Shown here: in pieces, positions 18,591 to 25,868 of the stretch
Layout: each line of letters opens with the position of its first letter
How positions within the stretch are numbered: position 1 is the stretch's first letter
Assembly (NCBI GenBank): GCA_017501495.1
Contig: JAFVWV010000106.1
Location: 1-57,326, forward strand
DNA from: Bacteroidales bacterium
GTDB taxonomy: Bacteria; Bacteroidota; Bacteroidia; Bacteroidales; P3
Direction: 5' to 3'
DNA: 57,326 nucleotides
The notes under the pieces: model-generated
The model's database searches: none
What the model saw: the letters and a program-made list of their open reading frames with translations, nothing else
Told to the model about the DNA's origin: nothing
Position numbers and translations under genes: made by a program

Positions 18591-18598
18591 GACTTTTT

Positions 18599-18603
18599 CC
18601 TCC
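18599..18603 (-). promoter_or_regulatory. Strong Shine-Dalgarno sequence
   Basis: The minus strand reads ACGGAGGAAAAAGTCATG, so GGAGG ends 8 nt before the start of the 17874-18590 gene. Most genes in this window have no such motif, so it fixes this start and sets the gene apart. Confidence 0.7.
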
Positions 18604-18661
18604 GTATTTTTAGATTTTGTTGAATGATATTTCATCCTGATTTCATACCCATCCTCCTGCT

Positions 18662-18756
18662 CCGTTGTACAGTACTTGTACAGTATTTGTACAGTACATG
18701 TACGCTTTATAAACGTACAAGTACTGTACAAGTAGCGTACATATAGCGTACAACGG
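18662..18756. repeat. GTAC-phased 95-bp dyad element, copy A
   Basis: Eleven GTAC tetramers fall in 95 bp. Eight of them form two arms, at 18667, 18678, 18689, 18700 and at 18715, 18726, 18737, 18748, spaced exactly 11 bp within each arm. The centre is an 11-bp AT-rich spacer GCTTTATAAAC. Three extra GTACs lie 5 or 6 bp from neighbours. The ends are inverted (CCGTTGTAC / GTACAACGG), so the whole element is a large imperfect palindrome. It lies between the 17874-18590 gene and its likely promoter (18838-18845), and matches copy B at 33403-33497 in inverse orientation with 3 differences in 95. Confidence 0.95.
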
Positions 18757-18837
18757 CGCTACAGGTGCACTGCGAGGGTATAGCAAAACGCTAATAAACA
18801 GCCGTATGCAAAAATACCCCTCGTCTCTCCACACCTG

Positions 18838-18845
18838 CAAATATA
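18838..18845 (-). promoter_or_regulatory. Bacteroidota -7 box upstream of the GTAC dyad
   Basis: The minus strand reads TATATTTG; a second match TATTTTTG lies at 18816-18809. Either would give the 17874-18590 gene a leader of roughly 210-240 nt containing the whole GTAC dyad as RNA hairpin. Confidence 0.45.
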
Positions 18846-18909
18846 CAACTTTTTTCTAATCCGGCAAGAAAAGTATGCAATATTTCATCCGTATCTGCGT
18901 TACTTCATT

Positions 18910-19422
18910 ATGATACAATATATTGCCGACCGCGACCACTACACGCATGTTCTTCAGCGGTGTGCTGCCGTAAAGCACGACCTCTGGATCGGCACCGCCG
19001 ACCTGAAAGACCTTTATGTCGGCAAAGGGACAAAGGTGGAGCCTTTTCTGGCGGTGCTCGACCGCCTGCTGAAGCAGGGCGTCGAGGTGCACCTTCTGCA
19101 TGCCAAAGAGCCTGGCGAGAATTTCCGAGCCGACTTTGACCGCTACCCCGGACTGTGGAACAGGCTGGAGCGACGTCTCTGTCCGCGTGTACACTTCAAA
19201 ATCATGATCTTCGACTGTGCCACGGCCTACATCGGTTCGGCAAACCTGACCGGCGCCGGCATCGGCATGAAAGGCGAGGGCAACCGCAACTTCGAGTCCG
19301 GCATACTGACTGACGAACCGCACCTGGTAGATGCCGCTGCCGACCATTTCGACAGCGTGTGGCGCGGCGATCATTGCCGCTCATGCAAGCGCAAGGATTT
19401 CTGCGGCGACCGCATCGGATAG
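18910..19422 (+). CDS. Phospholipase-D-fold protein with one HKD motif and a Cys cluster
   Basis: A 170-residue soluble protein. The single HKD motif is HFKIMIFD (H-x-K-x4-D), followed by IGSANLTGAG and GNRNFESG, which complete the PLD active site. Single-HKD members usually dimerise to build one site and act as nucleases or phosphodiesterases. The N-terminal half contains helicase-associated-like strands (LWIGTADLKDLYV). The tail CRSCKRKDFC has three closely spaced cysteines and could bind a metal. Followed 40 nt later by aroB on the same strand. Substrate unknown; nuclease is the best guess. Confidence 0.8.
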   Translation: MIQYIADRDHYTHVLQRCAAVKHDLWIGTADLKDLYVGKGTKVEPFLAVLDRLLKQGVEVHLLHAKEPGENFRADFDRYPGLWNRLERRLCPRVHFKIMIFDCATAYIGSANLTGAGIGMKGEGNRNFESGILTDEPHLVDAAADHFDSVWRGDHCRSCKRKDFCGDRIG

Positions 19423-19462
19423 ACCGAAACCACAATATCCGACAATTGAAATACAACAAGAT

Positions 19463-20509
19463 ATGACCAAACAACCGAAAATAATCTACAGCGGCCTGCA
19501 AGGCTTGGACCGTGAACTTAAGAAGCCGGAGTGGCAAGATGCAAAGTACACTATAATACTCGACGAGAACACTTTCCAGCATTGTCTGCCGATGCTTATA
19601 TCGGAAGTCGAGGCGCTGCAGGAAGCCGAATTCATAGAGGTGCCTGCCGGCGAGGAGTGCAAGAGCCTCGAGGTGGCTGCCCAAGTGTGGCAGACGCTGC
19701 TTGAAGGCTGTGCCGACCGGCGCCATGTGCTTGTATGCCTCGGCGGCGGCTCGGTGTGCGACCTTGGCGGCTACGTGGCCGCAGGCTACAAGCGCGGCTT
19801 GCGCCACATCAATGTGCCCACCACGCTGCTGGCCATGACCGATGCAGCCATTGGGGGCAAGACGGCCATCGACTTCGGTGGAGTGAAAAACAGCATTGGC
19901 CATTTCTATCCAGCTGCACTAATATGCATAGAACATGGCTTTTGCGACACCTTGCAGCCCGAGCAGACACTCTGCGGAGTGATGGAGATGGTGAAGACCG
20001 CCGCGGTGACCGACCCAGAACTGTATCAGAGCCTTGTGGCCGAAAAAACTCGACTTTCACCAACAAAGTCCCAAATAGTCAGTGTGGCCCGCATCAAGTC
20101 CCGTGTGGCCAAGACCGACCCCTACGACCATGGTATCAGGAAGATACTCAACTTTGGACACACCTTCGGCCATGCCATCGAGGTCTATCGTCAGCTGCCG
20201 CATGGCATTGCTGTTGGCATTGGTATGAGGGTGGCCATGTATCTTTCGGTGAAGAAAATCGATCTGGCCGAGGATGTGTACAACACATATTCCCAATGGC
20301 TTGCGGCTCGATTTGCGGCTCTTGGCATGCCGCTTCCCTCGTTCAATTTGAAAGACATTGAGCAGATGCTCCCCTTGATGCATCAAGACAAGAAATGTGC
20401 CGACGGAGCACTGCGGTGCGTCCTGCTGCAGGATATCGGAGCCGCCATGGTCGACGTCACCGTCAACGACAACGAGGTGCGCGACGCCTTGTTGCATCTC
20501 GGAAAATAA
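19463..20509 (+). CDS. aroB: 3-dehydroquinate synthase
   Basis: A 348-residue NAD- and metal-dependent enzyme converting DAHP to 3-dehydroquinate, second step of the shikimate pathway. Motifs: CLGGGSVCDLGGYVAAGYKR (NAD site), VPTTLLAMTDAAIGGKTAID, GGVKNSIGHFY, and metal ligands in KILNFGHTFGHAIE. The start MTKQPKIIY is chosen over upstream in-frame codons that lie in the PLD-type gene. Length is typical. The sigma-factor promoter begins 18 nt after its stop. Confidence 0.95.
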   Translation: MTKQPKIIYSGLQGLDRELKKPEWQDAKYTIILDENTFQHCLPMLISEVEALQEAEFIEVPAGEECKSLEVAAQVWQTLLEGCADRRHVLVCLGGGSVCDLGGYVAAGYKRGLRHINVPTTLLAMTDAAIGGKTAIDFGGVKNSIGHFYPAALICIEHGFCDTLQPEQTLCGVMEMVKTAAVTDPELYQSLVAEKTRLSPTKSQIVSVARIKSRVAKTDPYDHGIRKILNFGHTFGHAIEVYRQLPHGIAVGIGMRVAMYLSVKKIDLAEDVYNTYSQWLAARFAALGMPLPSFNLKDIEQMLPLMHQDKKCADGALRCVLLQDIGAAMVDVTVNDNEVRDALLHLGK

Positions 20510-20526
20510 AAAAAATTGCCGCCCGA

Positions 20527-20557
20527 TGTAAGATTTGCGCTCCTTTTTGCGTATTAT
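20527..20557 (+). promoter_or_regulatory. Putative ECF-type promoter P1 (sigma factor gene)
   Basis: TGTAAGATTTG, 11 nt, then GCGTATTAT. The same two boxes with the same 11-nt spacing occur at 21726-21756 before the receptor gene, and nowhere else that I noticed. That points to recognition by the sigma factor encoded here (autoregulation). The second box ends only 8 nt before the sigma start codon, so the mRNA would be almost leaderless. Confidence 0.7.
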
Positions 20558-20565
20558 ATTGACGT

Positions 20566-21069
20566 ATGGCAGACCGAAGCAGACAACAATACGACGCCTA
20601 CTGCGCCTTCATCGAGCGGCACCGCGAGACGGTGTGGCGCACCTGCTACCGCTTTGCCAAGAGCAACCGCGCAGCCTGCGAGGACATGGTGCAGGAGGTG
20701 TGGATAGCGCTTTGGCTGCGCTTCGACCAATTGAAAATCAATGCGCCGGAGCTGATGCAGCGGGCGTGGCTGAAACGCGTCACACAATCTGTGCTGGTCG
20801 ACCTCTACCGCCGCGCGGAGTCCGAGCCAGAACGGCTCATTCCGGCGCTCGTCAACACGCTGCCCGACACCCATGTCGACTACGCCGAGAGCATCGACGA
20901 CCTGATGTCAACACTCTCCGACGACGAGGAGCGGCTCTTGCGCATGCGCCTCGAAGGCTACGACGCGCAGGAGATTGCCGACGAGTTCAAGATGGAGCGC
21001 AACGCCGTCTATGTGCGCATCAACAGAATAATAACCAAACTGCGGAGGCGTTATGGAACAGGACTATAA
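20566..21069 (+). CDS. ECF-subfamily RNA polymerase sigma factor
   Basis: A 167-residue sigma-70-type regulator. Region 2: FIERHRETVWRTCYRFAKSN and CEDMVQEVWIALWLRF (the DxVQEVW signature). Region 4: LSDDEERLLRMRLEGYDAQEIADEFKMERNAVYVRINRI, with the helix-turn-helix that reads the -35 box. A non-conserved linker lies between. The start is placed at MADRSRQQ because region 2 needs this N-terminal helix. The stop overlaps the anti-sigma start by 17 nt. Probably drives P1 and the receptor promoter P2. Confidence 0.93.
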   Translation: MADRSRQQYDAYCAFIERHRETVWRTCYRFAKSNRAACEDMVQEVWIALWLRFDQLKINAPELMQRAWLKRVTQSVLVDLYRRAESEPERLIPALVNTLPDTHVDYAESIDDLMSTLSDDEERLLRMRLEGYDAQEIADEFKMERNAVYVRINRIITKLRRRYGTGL

Positions 21070-21697
21070 AGAACAGCTACGGATGATGACCGAGGGCCTG
21101 GGCGAGTGGATGGACCGCCGCGAACGCGAGCAACGCCGTCGCCGCCGTTGGCTGCGCGTGGCACTGGGCGTGGTGGTCGTAGCCGCTGCCGTGCTACTGC
21201 AGGTCTTCTTCCCTTGGCGCCGTGAGACAGTGAAGTATATCTACGTCAAAGACTCTATACCGGTTCACGACACAATAGTTTCACAACCCGCCAAGTCAAC
21301 TCCAAAACCCACAACCAGAAAGAAACCCATAGGCATTGACATCGGCGGGCAGGGTGTCCACATCAGCGGAAGTGAAGATGGAGAGTGGGGCAGCATCGAC
21401 ATTGATGAGAATGGAGTCCGTATCATTGGAGGTGACGGCGAGGAGACAGGCAGTATTGTGATTGGAGCTGGTGGTGTACGTATCAACGGCAAGGGCATCG
21501 ATACCGTCGCAGCAGTCCCTGTGCAGACAAGAGAGATGGTGGAGGTTGACTTCGTCGCCGACAATTTCATCAAAGTGATGCACATGCCCAAGAACAGAGT
21601 GCAGCCTTTCATCGACTCCATCCGTACCTGCTACAAGAGTGTCATTATCGAGGAGGAAGAAGATGGCAGCGTGTCGGTTACGGCGAGTAAATGGTAG
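21053..21697 (+). CDS. Putative transmembrane anti-sigma factor
   Basis: A 214-residue protein. A basic cytoplasmic N-terminus (about 1-31, with an Arg cluster), one membrane helix (about 33-52, VALGVVVVAAAVLLQVFF), then an extracytoplasmic domain. Between about 90 and 150 there are three ~20-residue Gly-rich repeats with pattern G-x-I-D/V-I-x-x-x-G-V-x-I-x-G, likely a small beta-repeat, and a C-terminal alpha/beta segment. Gene order and overlap with the sigma gene are those of sigma/anti-sigma pairs. No recognised anti-sigma domain (zinc-binding ZAS motif) is visible, so the role rests on context. Confidence 0.75.
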   Translation: MEQDYKEQLRMMTEGLGEWMDRREREQRRRRRWLRVALGVVVVAAAVLLQVFFPWRRETVKYIYVKDSIPVHDTIVSQPAKSTPKPTTRKKPIGIDIGGQGVHISGSEDGEWGSIDIDENGVRIIGGDGEETGSIVIGAGGVRINGKGIDTVAAVPVQTREMVEVDFVADNFIKVMHMPKNRVQPFIDSIRTCYKSVIIEEEEDGSVSVTASKW

Positions 21698-21725
21698 TGC
21701 TGGCGATACTGAAAAAACGTCCCAT

Positions 21726-21756
21726 TGTAAGATTTGTCCCCGTATTTGCGTATTAT
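21726..21756 (+). promoter_or_regulatory. Putative ECF-type promoter P2 (receptor gene)
   Basis: TGTAAGATTTG, 11 nt, GCGTATTAT: the two boxes and spacing are identical to P1 at 20527-20557. The second box ends 30 nt before the receptor start at 21787. Confidence 0.72.
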
Positions 21757-21786
21757 GTTGGTGTAAGGACCCCAAACGCTACCGAC

Positions 21787-24057
21787 ATGAAACGCATCCT
21801 CATCACTCTCGCGCTCGCCTTCATGGGCTTGAGCCTTTCCGCACAGACCATCACAGGTCACCTGGTGGACGACAGCGGGCAACCAGTAGCCTTCGCCAGT
21901 GTGGCCCTCTACGCCGACACAGTGCTTCTAACAGGCACATCCACGGGCGAGGATGGCGCGTTCGCAATCCCCTGCGGCGAAGGCACCTACCGCCTCGTGG
22001 CCTCGTATGTGGGCTACGAAAAACTGATAGTCTGCAGCCAAGCGGGCGACCTCGGCACGCTGACGATGAACGCCTTGCAACTCCGCGAGGTGGAGATCAC
22101 CGCCGACCGAATCACCGAGGAGGTGGACCGCTTTGTGGTGCTGCCACGGCAAGAGGAGGTCGAGGCCGCCGGACGTACGCTAGTGCTGCTCGACATGCTG
22201 AAGCTACCGGGCCTGAAGGTCGACGTGGCGCTGCAGACTGTCTCCGTCGATGGTGGCACGGCTATCCTCCAAATCAACGGCAAGGAGGTGCCCCTCGCGC
22301 GGTTGGCCAACCTGCGGGCCGACCAGGTGAAGCGCGTGGAATACAGCAACAACCCCGGCACCCGTTACCTCGACCGCGGTGCTTCCGGCATTATCAACAT
22401 CATACTGAAAGAACGAGAGGACGGCGGTAGCCTTGTGGCACAGGGCAATACGGCGTTCACCACAGGCTTCGCCAACGGATACCTGATGGGGTCCTACCAC
22501 AAGGGCAGGAGTGAGGTGGCGCTGGAATACACCCTCGGTTACCGCAACTACCGCCAGGATCCCTCCGAGGAGGAGGACAGTTACCTCGACCCCTCACGCA
22601 CCGTCACACGAAGCCTGCGCGAGGACCTGCCCTTCTGGTACCTCACCAGCGACCTCAAGGCCGAGTACACCTACCAGCACGACGACAGCACGATGTTCGT
22701 GGCCTCGGTGAGTGACGAGTTCTATACCAAAACGCTTGAAGGTGTCGGCACGTTGACCCAAACAGACCGCGGCACGACTACCACCCAAACCACCACACAC
22801 GACAACTACCAGCGCGGCAACAAGCCCCAGTTCGACCTCTTCTACACCCATAAGATGACCCACGGCCAGAAGGTGGAGTTGAACGTGGTGGGTACTTACT
22901 CCAAGGACGATTGGGAGAACACCCTCACCTATCCCGACGCCACCTACGCCACCACCATCCACGGCCACGGCTACGCCCTCACCGGCGAGGGTGTCTACTG
23001 TGTGCAGTTCGGCTCGGTTGAGCTGCGGTCCGGACTCCAGTACCAGCACAATTTCGCCGAGAACGACTACGCCGTCCAGAATATCACCACCAGTATGGCC
23101 AAGGACAATGCCTACCTCTACGTCGAGGTCTTGGGCTCGATAGGCAGCAAGGTGAGTTATTCCGTAGGCACGGGGGGCAAGTTACTGAATGTCACCGACG
23201 GCGTGGAGAGCCAACGTTACCTACGCAACCTCAGCACGGCCCGTCTGCAGTGTCGCATCAGCTCGCGGTGGTCAGTCACCGCAGTGGCGCGGTACACGCC
23301 CTCGCTGCCTTCGCTCTCTCAACTATCGCCTGTCTTCCAGCAAAGCGACAATGTGGAGGGCATGACCGGTACTCCCGGACTCAAGCCTAGCGAGACGCTC
23401 AGCGGTCGCCTGATGTTGCGCTGGACACACCCACAAGGGTGGTATGTCATCGTTAGCGGCGGCGAGATGCACCAGTTCCATCCCATTGTCTACAGTTACA
23501 GCTACGACCCTACGCGAGACCTCTTCGTCCACGCCGCACAGAACGCCTACAGCTGGGACTGCCTCTGGGCATTCGGCGAAGTGGGCGTGAGGGAACTCTG
23601 GCAGCGCCTCACTCTCTCGCTCCAGGGCGCCTGCTATCATTACAACTCCACGGGCACCGACTTCTCGCACACCAAGGACAATGTCACCGCCTCGGCCAAT
23701 GCACAGTTCCACAGGAAAGGGCTGATGGCCGGTGCCAGCTTCACCCTGCTGCCGCTTTGGCAACTCTACGGCGAGAACTTCACGATGAGCGAGATGGAGC
23801 AGACCCTCTATGTGCAGTATCGGTGGAAAGGCCTCACCGCCATGCTGATGTGGCTCTGCCCATTCAATCCCCTAGGCTACCGTTATGAAACCATCGGCCT
23901 GAGCGCCGTACATCCCTACCGCCATATTAACTGGACGGCCAACAACGGCAATATGGTCGTTCTCGGTCTCACCTGGCAGATGGACTTCGGTCGTCAGTTC
24001 AATAAAGGCGAGAAGACTCTACAAAACGGTGGCTACGACAACGGCATGGTTAGATAA
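21787..24057 (+). CDS. TonB-dependent-receptor-like outer-membrane beta-barrel protein
   Basis: A 756-residue protein. Signal peptide MKRILITLALAFMGLSLSAQ, then a carboxypeptidase-D-type regulatory domain (TITGHLVDDSGQPVAFASVALY, to about residue 95) and a plug domain (about 115-205, LPGLKVDV..., GIINIILK). A barrel of the outer-membrane beta-barrel type 3 class fills the rest. There is no SusD partner downstream, so it is not a Sus-type glycan locus. Its own ECF-type promoter P2 places it in the regulon of the upstream sigma factor. Ligand unknown. The start is set by the signal peptide; the frame is open further upstream through P2. Confidence 0.88.
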   Translation: MKRILITLALAFMGLSLSAQTITGHLVDDSGQPVAFASVALYADTVLLTGTSTGEDGAFAIPCGEGTYRLVASYVGYEKLIVCSQAGDLGTLTMNALQLREVEITADRITEEVDRFVVLPRQEEVEAAGRTLVLLDMLKLPGLKVDVALQTVSVDGGTAILQINGKEVPLARLANLRADQVKRVEYSNNPGTRYLDRGASGIINIILKEREDGGSLVAQGNTAFTTGFANGYLMGSYHKGRSEVALEYTLGYRNYRQDPSEEEDSYLDPSRTVTRSLREDLPFWYLTSDLKAEYTYQHDDSTMFVASVSDEFYTKTLEGVGTLTQTDRGTTTTQTTTHDNYQRGNKPQFDLFYTHKMTHGQKVELNVVGTYSKDDWENTLTYPDATYATTIHGHGYALTGEGVYCVQFGSVELRSGLQYQHNFAENDYAVQNITTSMAKDNAYLYVEVLGSIGSKVSYSVGTGGKLLNVTDGVESQRYLRNLSTARLQCRISSRWSVTAVARYTPSLPSLSQLSPVFQQSDNVEGMTGTPGLKPSETLSGRLMLRWTHPQGWYVIVSGGEMHQFHPIVYSYSYDPTRDLFVHAAQNAYSWDCLWAFGEVGVRELWQRLTLSLQGACYHYNSTGTDFSHTKDNVTASANAQFHRKGLMAGASFTLLPLWQLYGENFTMSEMEQTLYVQYRWKGLTAMLMWLCPFNPLGYRYETIGLSAVHPYRHINWTANNGNMVVLGLTWQMDFGRQFNKGEKTLQNGGYDNGMVR

Positions 24058-24061
24058 CGGC

Positions 24062-24307
24062 TTATAAGCCACCCTCGATGTTGTCGGGCGAATAAAAACT
24101 GATGATGTCGGGATCGAATACCTGCTGCGCACCACTGCGCATCACGTCCTCAATAGCGATGCGAGTGCTTTCGTCGATTGTATCGTCGTAGCCCGTGAGG
24201 GCGGCAAAGGGCGAAAAAAGGGCGCCTCGTTCCTCAATGGTCATACGGCGATGGTGTGTTGACTGGTGGTGCGGCAAGTTGATTATGTCGTCATAACTGT
24301 CGGTCAT
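24062..24307 (-). CDS. YolD-like small protein
   Basis: An 81-residue protein with the core DDIINLPHHQSTHHRRMTIEERGALFSPFAALTGYDD. This matches the YolD-like family, which accompanies Y-family polymerases (UvrX/YozK-type) mainly in Firmicutes. Its start overlaps the polymerase stop by 4 nt, so both are co-translated. Presumed accessory or regulator of the polymerase. It ends 4 bp from the convergent receptor gene. Confidence 0.82.
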   Translation of the reverse strand: MTDSYDDIINLPHHQSTHHRRMTIEERGALFSPFAALTGYDDTIDESTRIAIEDVMRSGAQQVFDPDIISFYSPDNIEGGL

Positions 24308-25800
24308 GCCTTATGTCCTCCTATCTGATTATTGCGGTCGCGTGCTGTGGCACCGTCTTGATAACTTGTAGCCCGTAATATAGCATTCTTGCCGAAGCGT
24401 TTCTTTATTTCAATCATTGTCTCCTGCAAGCGACGCTCCTTCTTCAGGCGGGCATCCTCTTCTTCCTGTTTACGTCGCAGCTCGTCGTAGTCGGTGAAGA
24501 TGTCGAGCTGGGTAGCCTCGTGATGAGGAATGCCATCGCTGGGTTTAAGCAAGCCCACGGCCACATTGAGCCGACGCACCAGCAGATCTCGGTCAACGAT
24601 GTTGTCGTACAGCTCAGTAATAGTCTTTATTATAATATTTGATGATGAAGTACCCTCTGCCAGTGTAACAGCAGCGGTAGCTGGTTTCGGCACAGCGCGG
24701 CCATACCAGTCGTTAACCACAGCGCCGTCATGGTTGACTGCATTCTCCAAGCTCTGTGTATCATAACCGACAAAAAGCGACAGCTGGCTTGTACACAGCC
24801 GTTTGTCCACAAGTTTCATGGCCAATGCATCGGCCATCTCGCTGACCACAATGCGCGCCTTGTCGACGGTGTATGGTTCATGCAGCACCTGACCGGAGCT
24901 GAAAGAATTGCTCTGTGGACGATAGCTCTTGATAGCGGCAATGGTACAAGGTTCCCAACCCCAGGCATGATCAATAAGCGGTTCTGCCATGACGCCAAAA
25001 AGATTGTAGAGCAACTCCTCATTGAGTATGGATTGACGGGCCACATCGCCCATCGTATTCATTCCATGTGCATTAAGCTTTTTTGCAATACCATGCCCTA
25101 CACGCCAGAAATCGGTCAACGGCTGGTGACTCCACAGCTGCCTCCGATAACTCATTTCATCCAATTCAGCCACCCGTACACCGTCCTCGTCGGCAGGAAT
25201 ATGTTTTGCAACGATATCCATTGCCACTTTGCAGAGATAGAGATTTGTACCAATGCCTGCTGTGGCGGTGATACCCGTCTCGTTCATAACATCACGCACC
25301 ATGCGCATGGCCAGTTCATGAGCTGTCAAATCATATAGTTTCAAATACTTGGTGGCATCAATAAAGACTTCATCTATAGAGTACACATGTATGTCTTCAG
25401 GTGCCACATAGCGTAAGTACACTTTGTAAATGCGCGCCGAATAGTTCATATAAAACTCCATGCGAGGCGGCGCAGCAATATAATCAAGTTCCCATCCAGG
25501 GTTGGCTTTCAGTTCGTCGTCATTCACCGAACGCCCTGTGAAGATGCCATCAGGCGACGAACAGAGTCGCTCGTAGTTGATTTCGCGCACACGCTGCACC
25601 ACCTCGAACAAACGAGCACGTCCACCGATACCATAGGCCTTGAGTGACGGAGTCACCGCCAGACAGATTGTCTTGTCTGTACGGCTGCGATCCGCGACAA
25701 CAAGGTTTGTTTTCAACGGGTTCAAACCTCGTACTACACACTCGACTGAAGCGTAGAACGACTTGAGGTCAATGGCAATATATCGACGGTCTTCGTCCAT
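24304..25800 (-). CDS. Y-family (DinB/UmuC-type) DNA polymerase
   Basis: A 498-residue translesion polymerase. Palm motifs IAIDLKSFYASVE and VYSIDEVFIDATKY hold the metal-binding Asp and Asp-Glu. TAGIGTNLYLCKVAMDIVAKH and a thumb with FWRVGHGIAKKLNAHGMNTMGD follow, then a little-finger domain and a charged coiled tail (about 440-498, RRKQEEEDARLKKERR). No beta-clamp motif is obvious. The fused layout with a YolD-like partner is like UvrX-type rather than UmuDC; there is no umuD. The start at MDEDRRY follows a TAnnTTTG box only 11 nt upstream. Confidence 0.92.
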   Translation of the reverse strand: MDEDRRYIAIDLKSFYASVECVVRGLNPLKTNLVVADRSRTDKTICLAVTPSLKAYGIGGRARLFEVVQRVREINYERLCSSPDGIFTGRSVNDDELKANPGWELDYIAAPPRMEFYMNYSARIYKVYLRYVAPEDIHVYSIDEVFIDATKYLKLYDLTAHELAMRMVRDVMNETGITATAGIGTNLYLCKVAMDIVAKHIPADEDGVRVAELDEMSYRRQLWSHQPLTDFWRVGHGIAKKLNAHGMNTMGDVARQSILNEELLYNLFGVMAEPLIDHAWGWEPCTIAAIKSYRPQSNSFSSGQVLHEPYTVDKARIVVSEMADALAMKLVDKRLCTSQLSLFVGYDTQSLENAVNHDGAVVNDWYGRAVPKPATAAVTLAEGTSSSNIIIKTITELYDNIVDRDLLVRRLNVAVGLLKPSDGIPHHEATQLDIFTDYDELRRKQEEEDARLKKERRLQETMIEIKKRFGKNAILRATSYQDGATARDRNNQIGGHKA

Positions 25801-25810
25801 ATTTAGATTG

Positions 25811-25818
25811 CAAAGATA
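25811..25818 (-). promoter_or_regulatory. Bacteroidota -7 box for the Y-family polymerase
   Basis: The minus strand reads TATCTTTG. The start codon begins 11 nt downstream, so the transcript would have a leader of only a few nt. No LexA-like palindrome is seen around it. Confidence 0.55.
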
Positions 25819-25849
25819 CACATTTTTTACCGATTCGGAATAATTTACG

Positions 25850-25857
25850 TAACTTTG
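25850..25857 (+). promoter_or_regulatory. Bacteroidota promoter of dusB
   Basis: TAACTTTG, an exact TAnnTTTG match, with a T-rich TTTTTTAC at about 25823-25830 in the -33 area. The dusB start lies 12 nt after the box. Divergent from the polymerase promoter within 50 bp. Confidence 0.6.
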
Positions 25858-25868
25858 CACCTATAATT

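Noticed and set aside
21691..21786. An upstream start for the receptor gene
   Set aside because: The extension contains promoter P2 and overlaps the anti-sigma stop. MKRILITL at 21787 begins a normal signal peptide.
22400..24057. The receptor as the SusC of a glycan-utilisation locus
   Set aside because: No SusD gene follows and the barrel is of the shorter OMP type 3; the next gene is convergent and unrelated.
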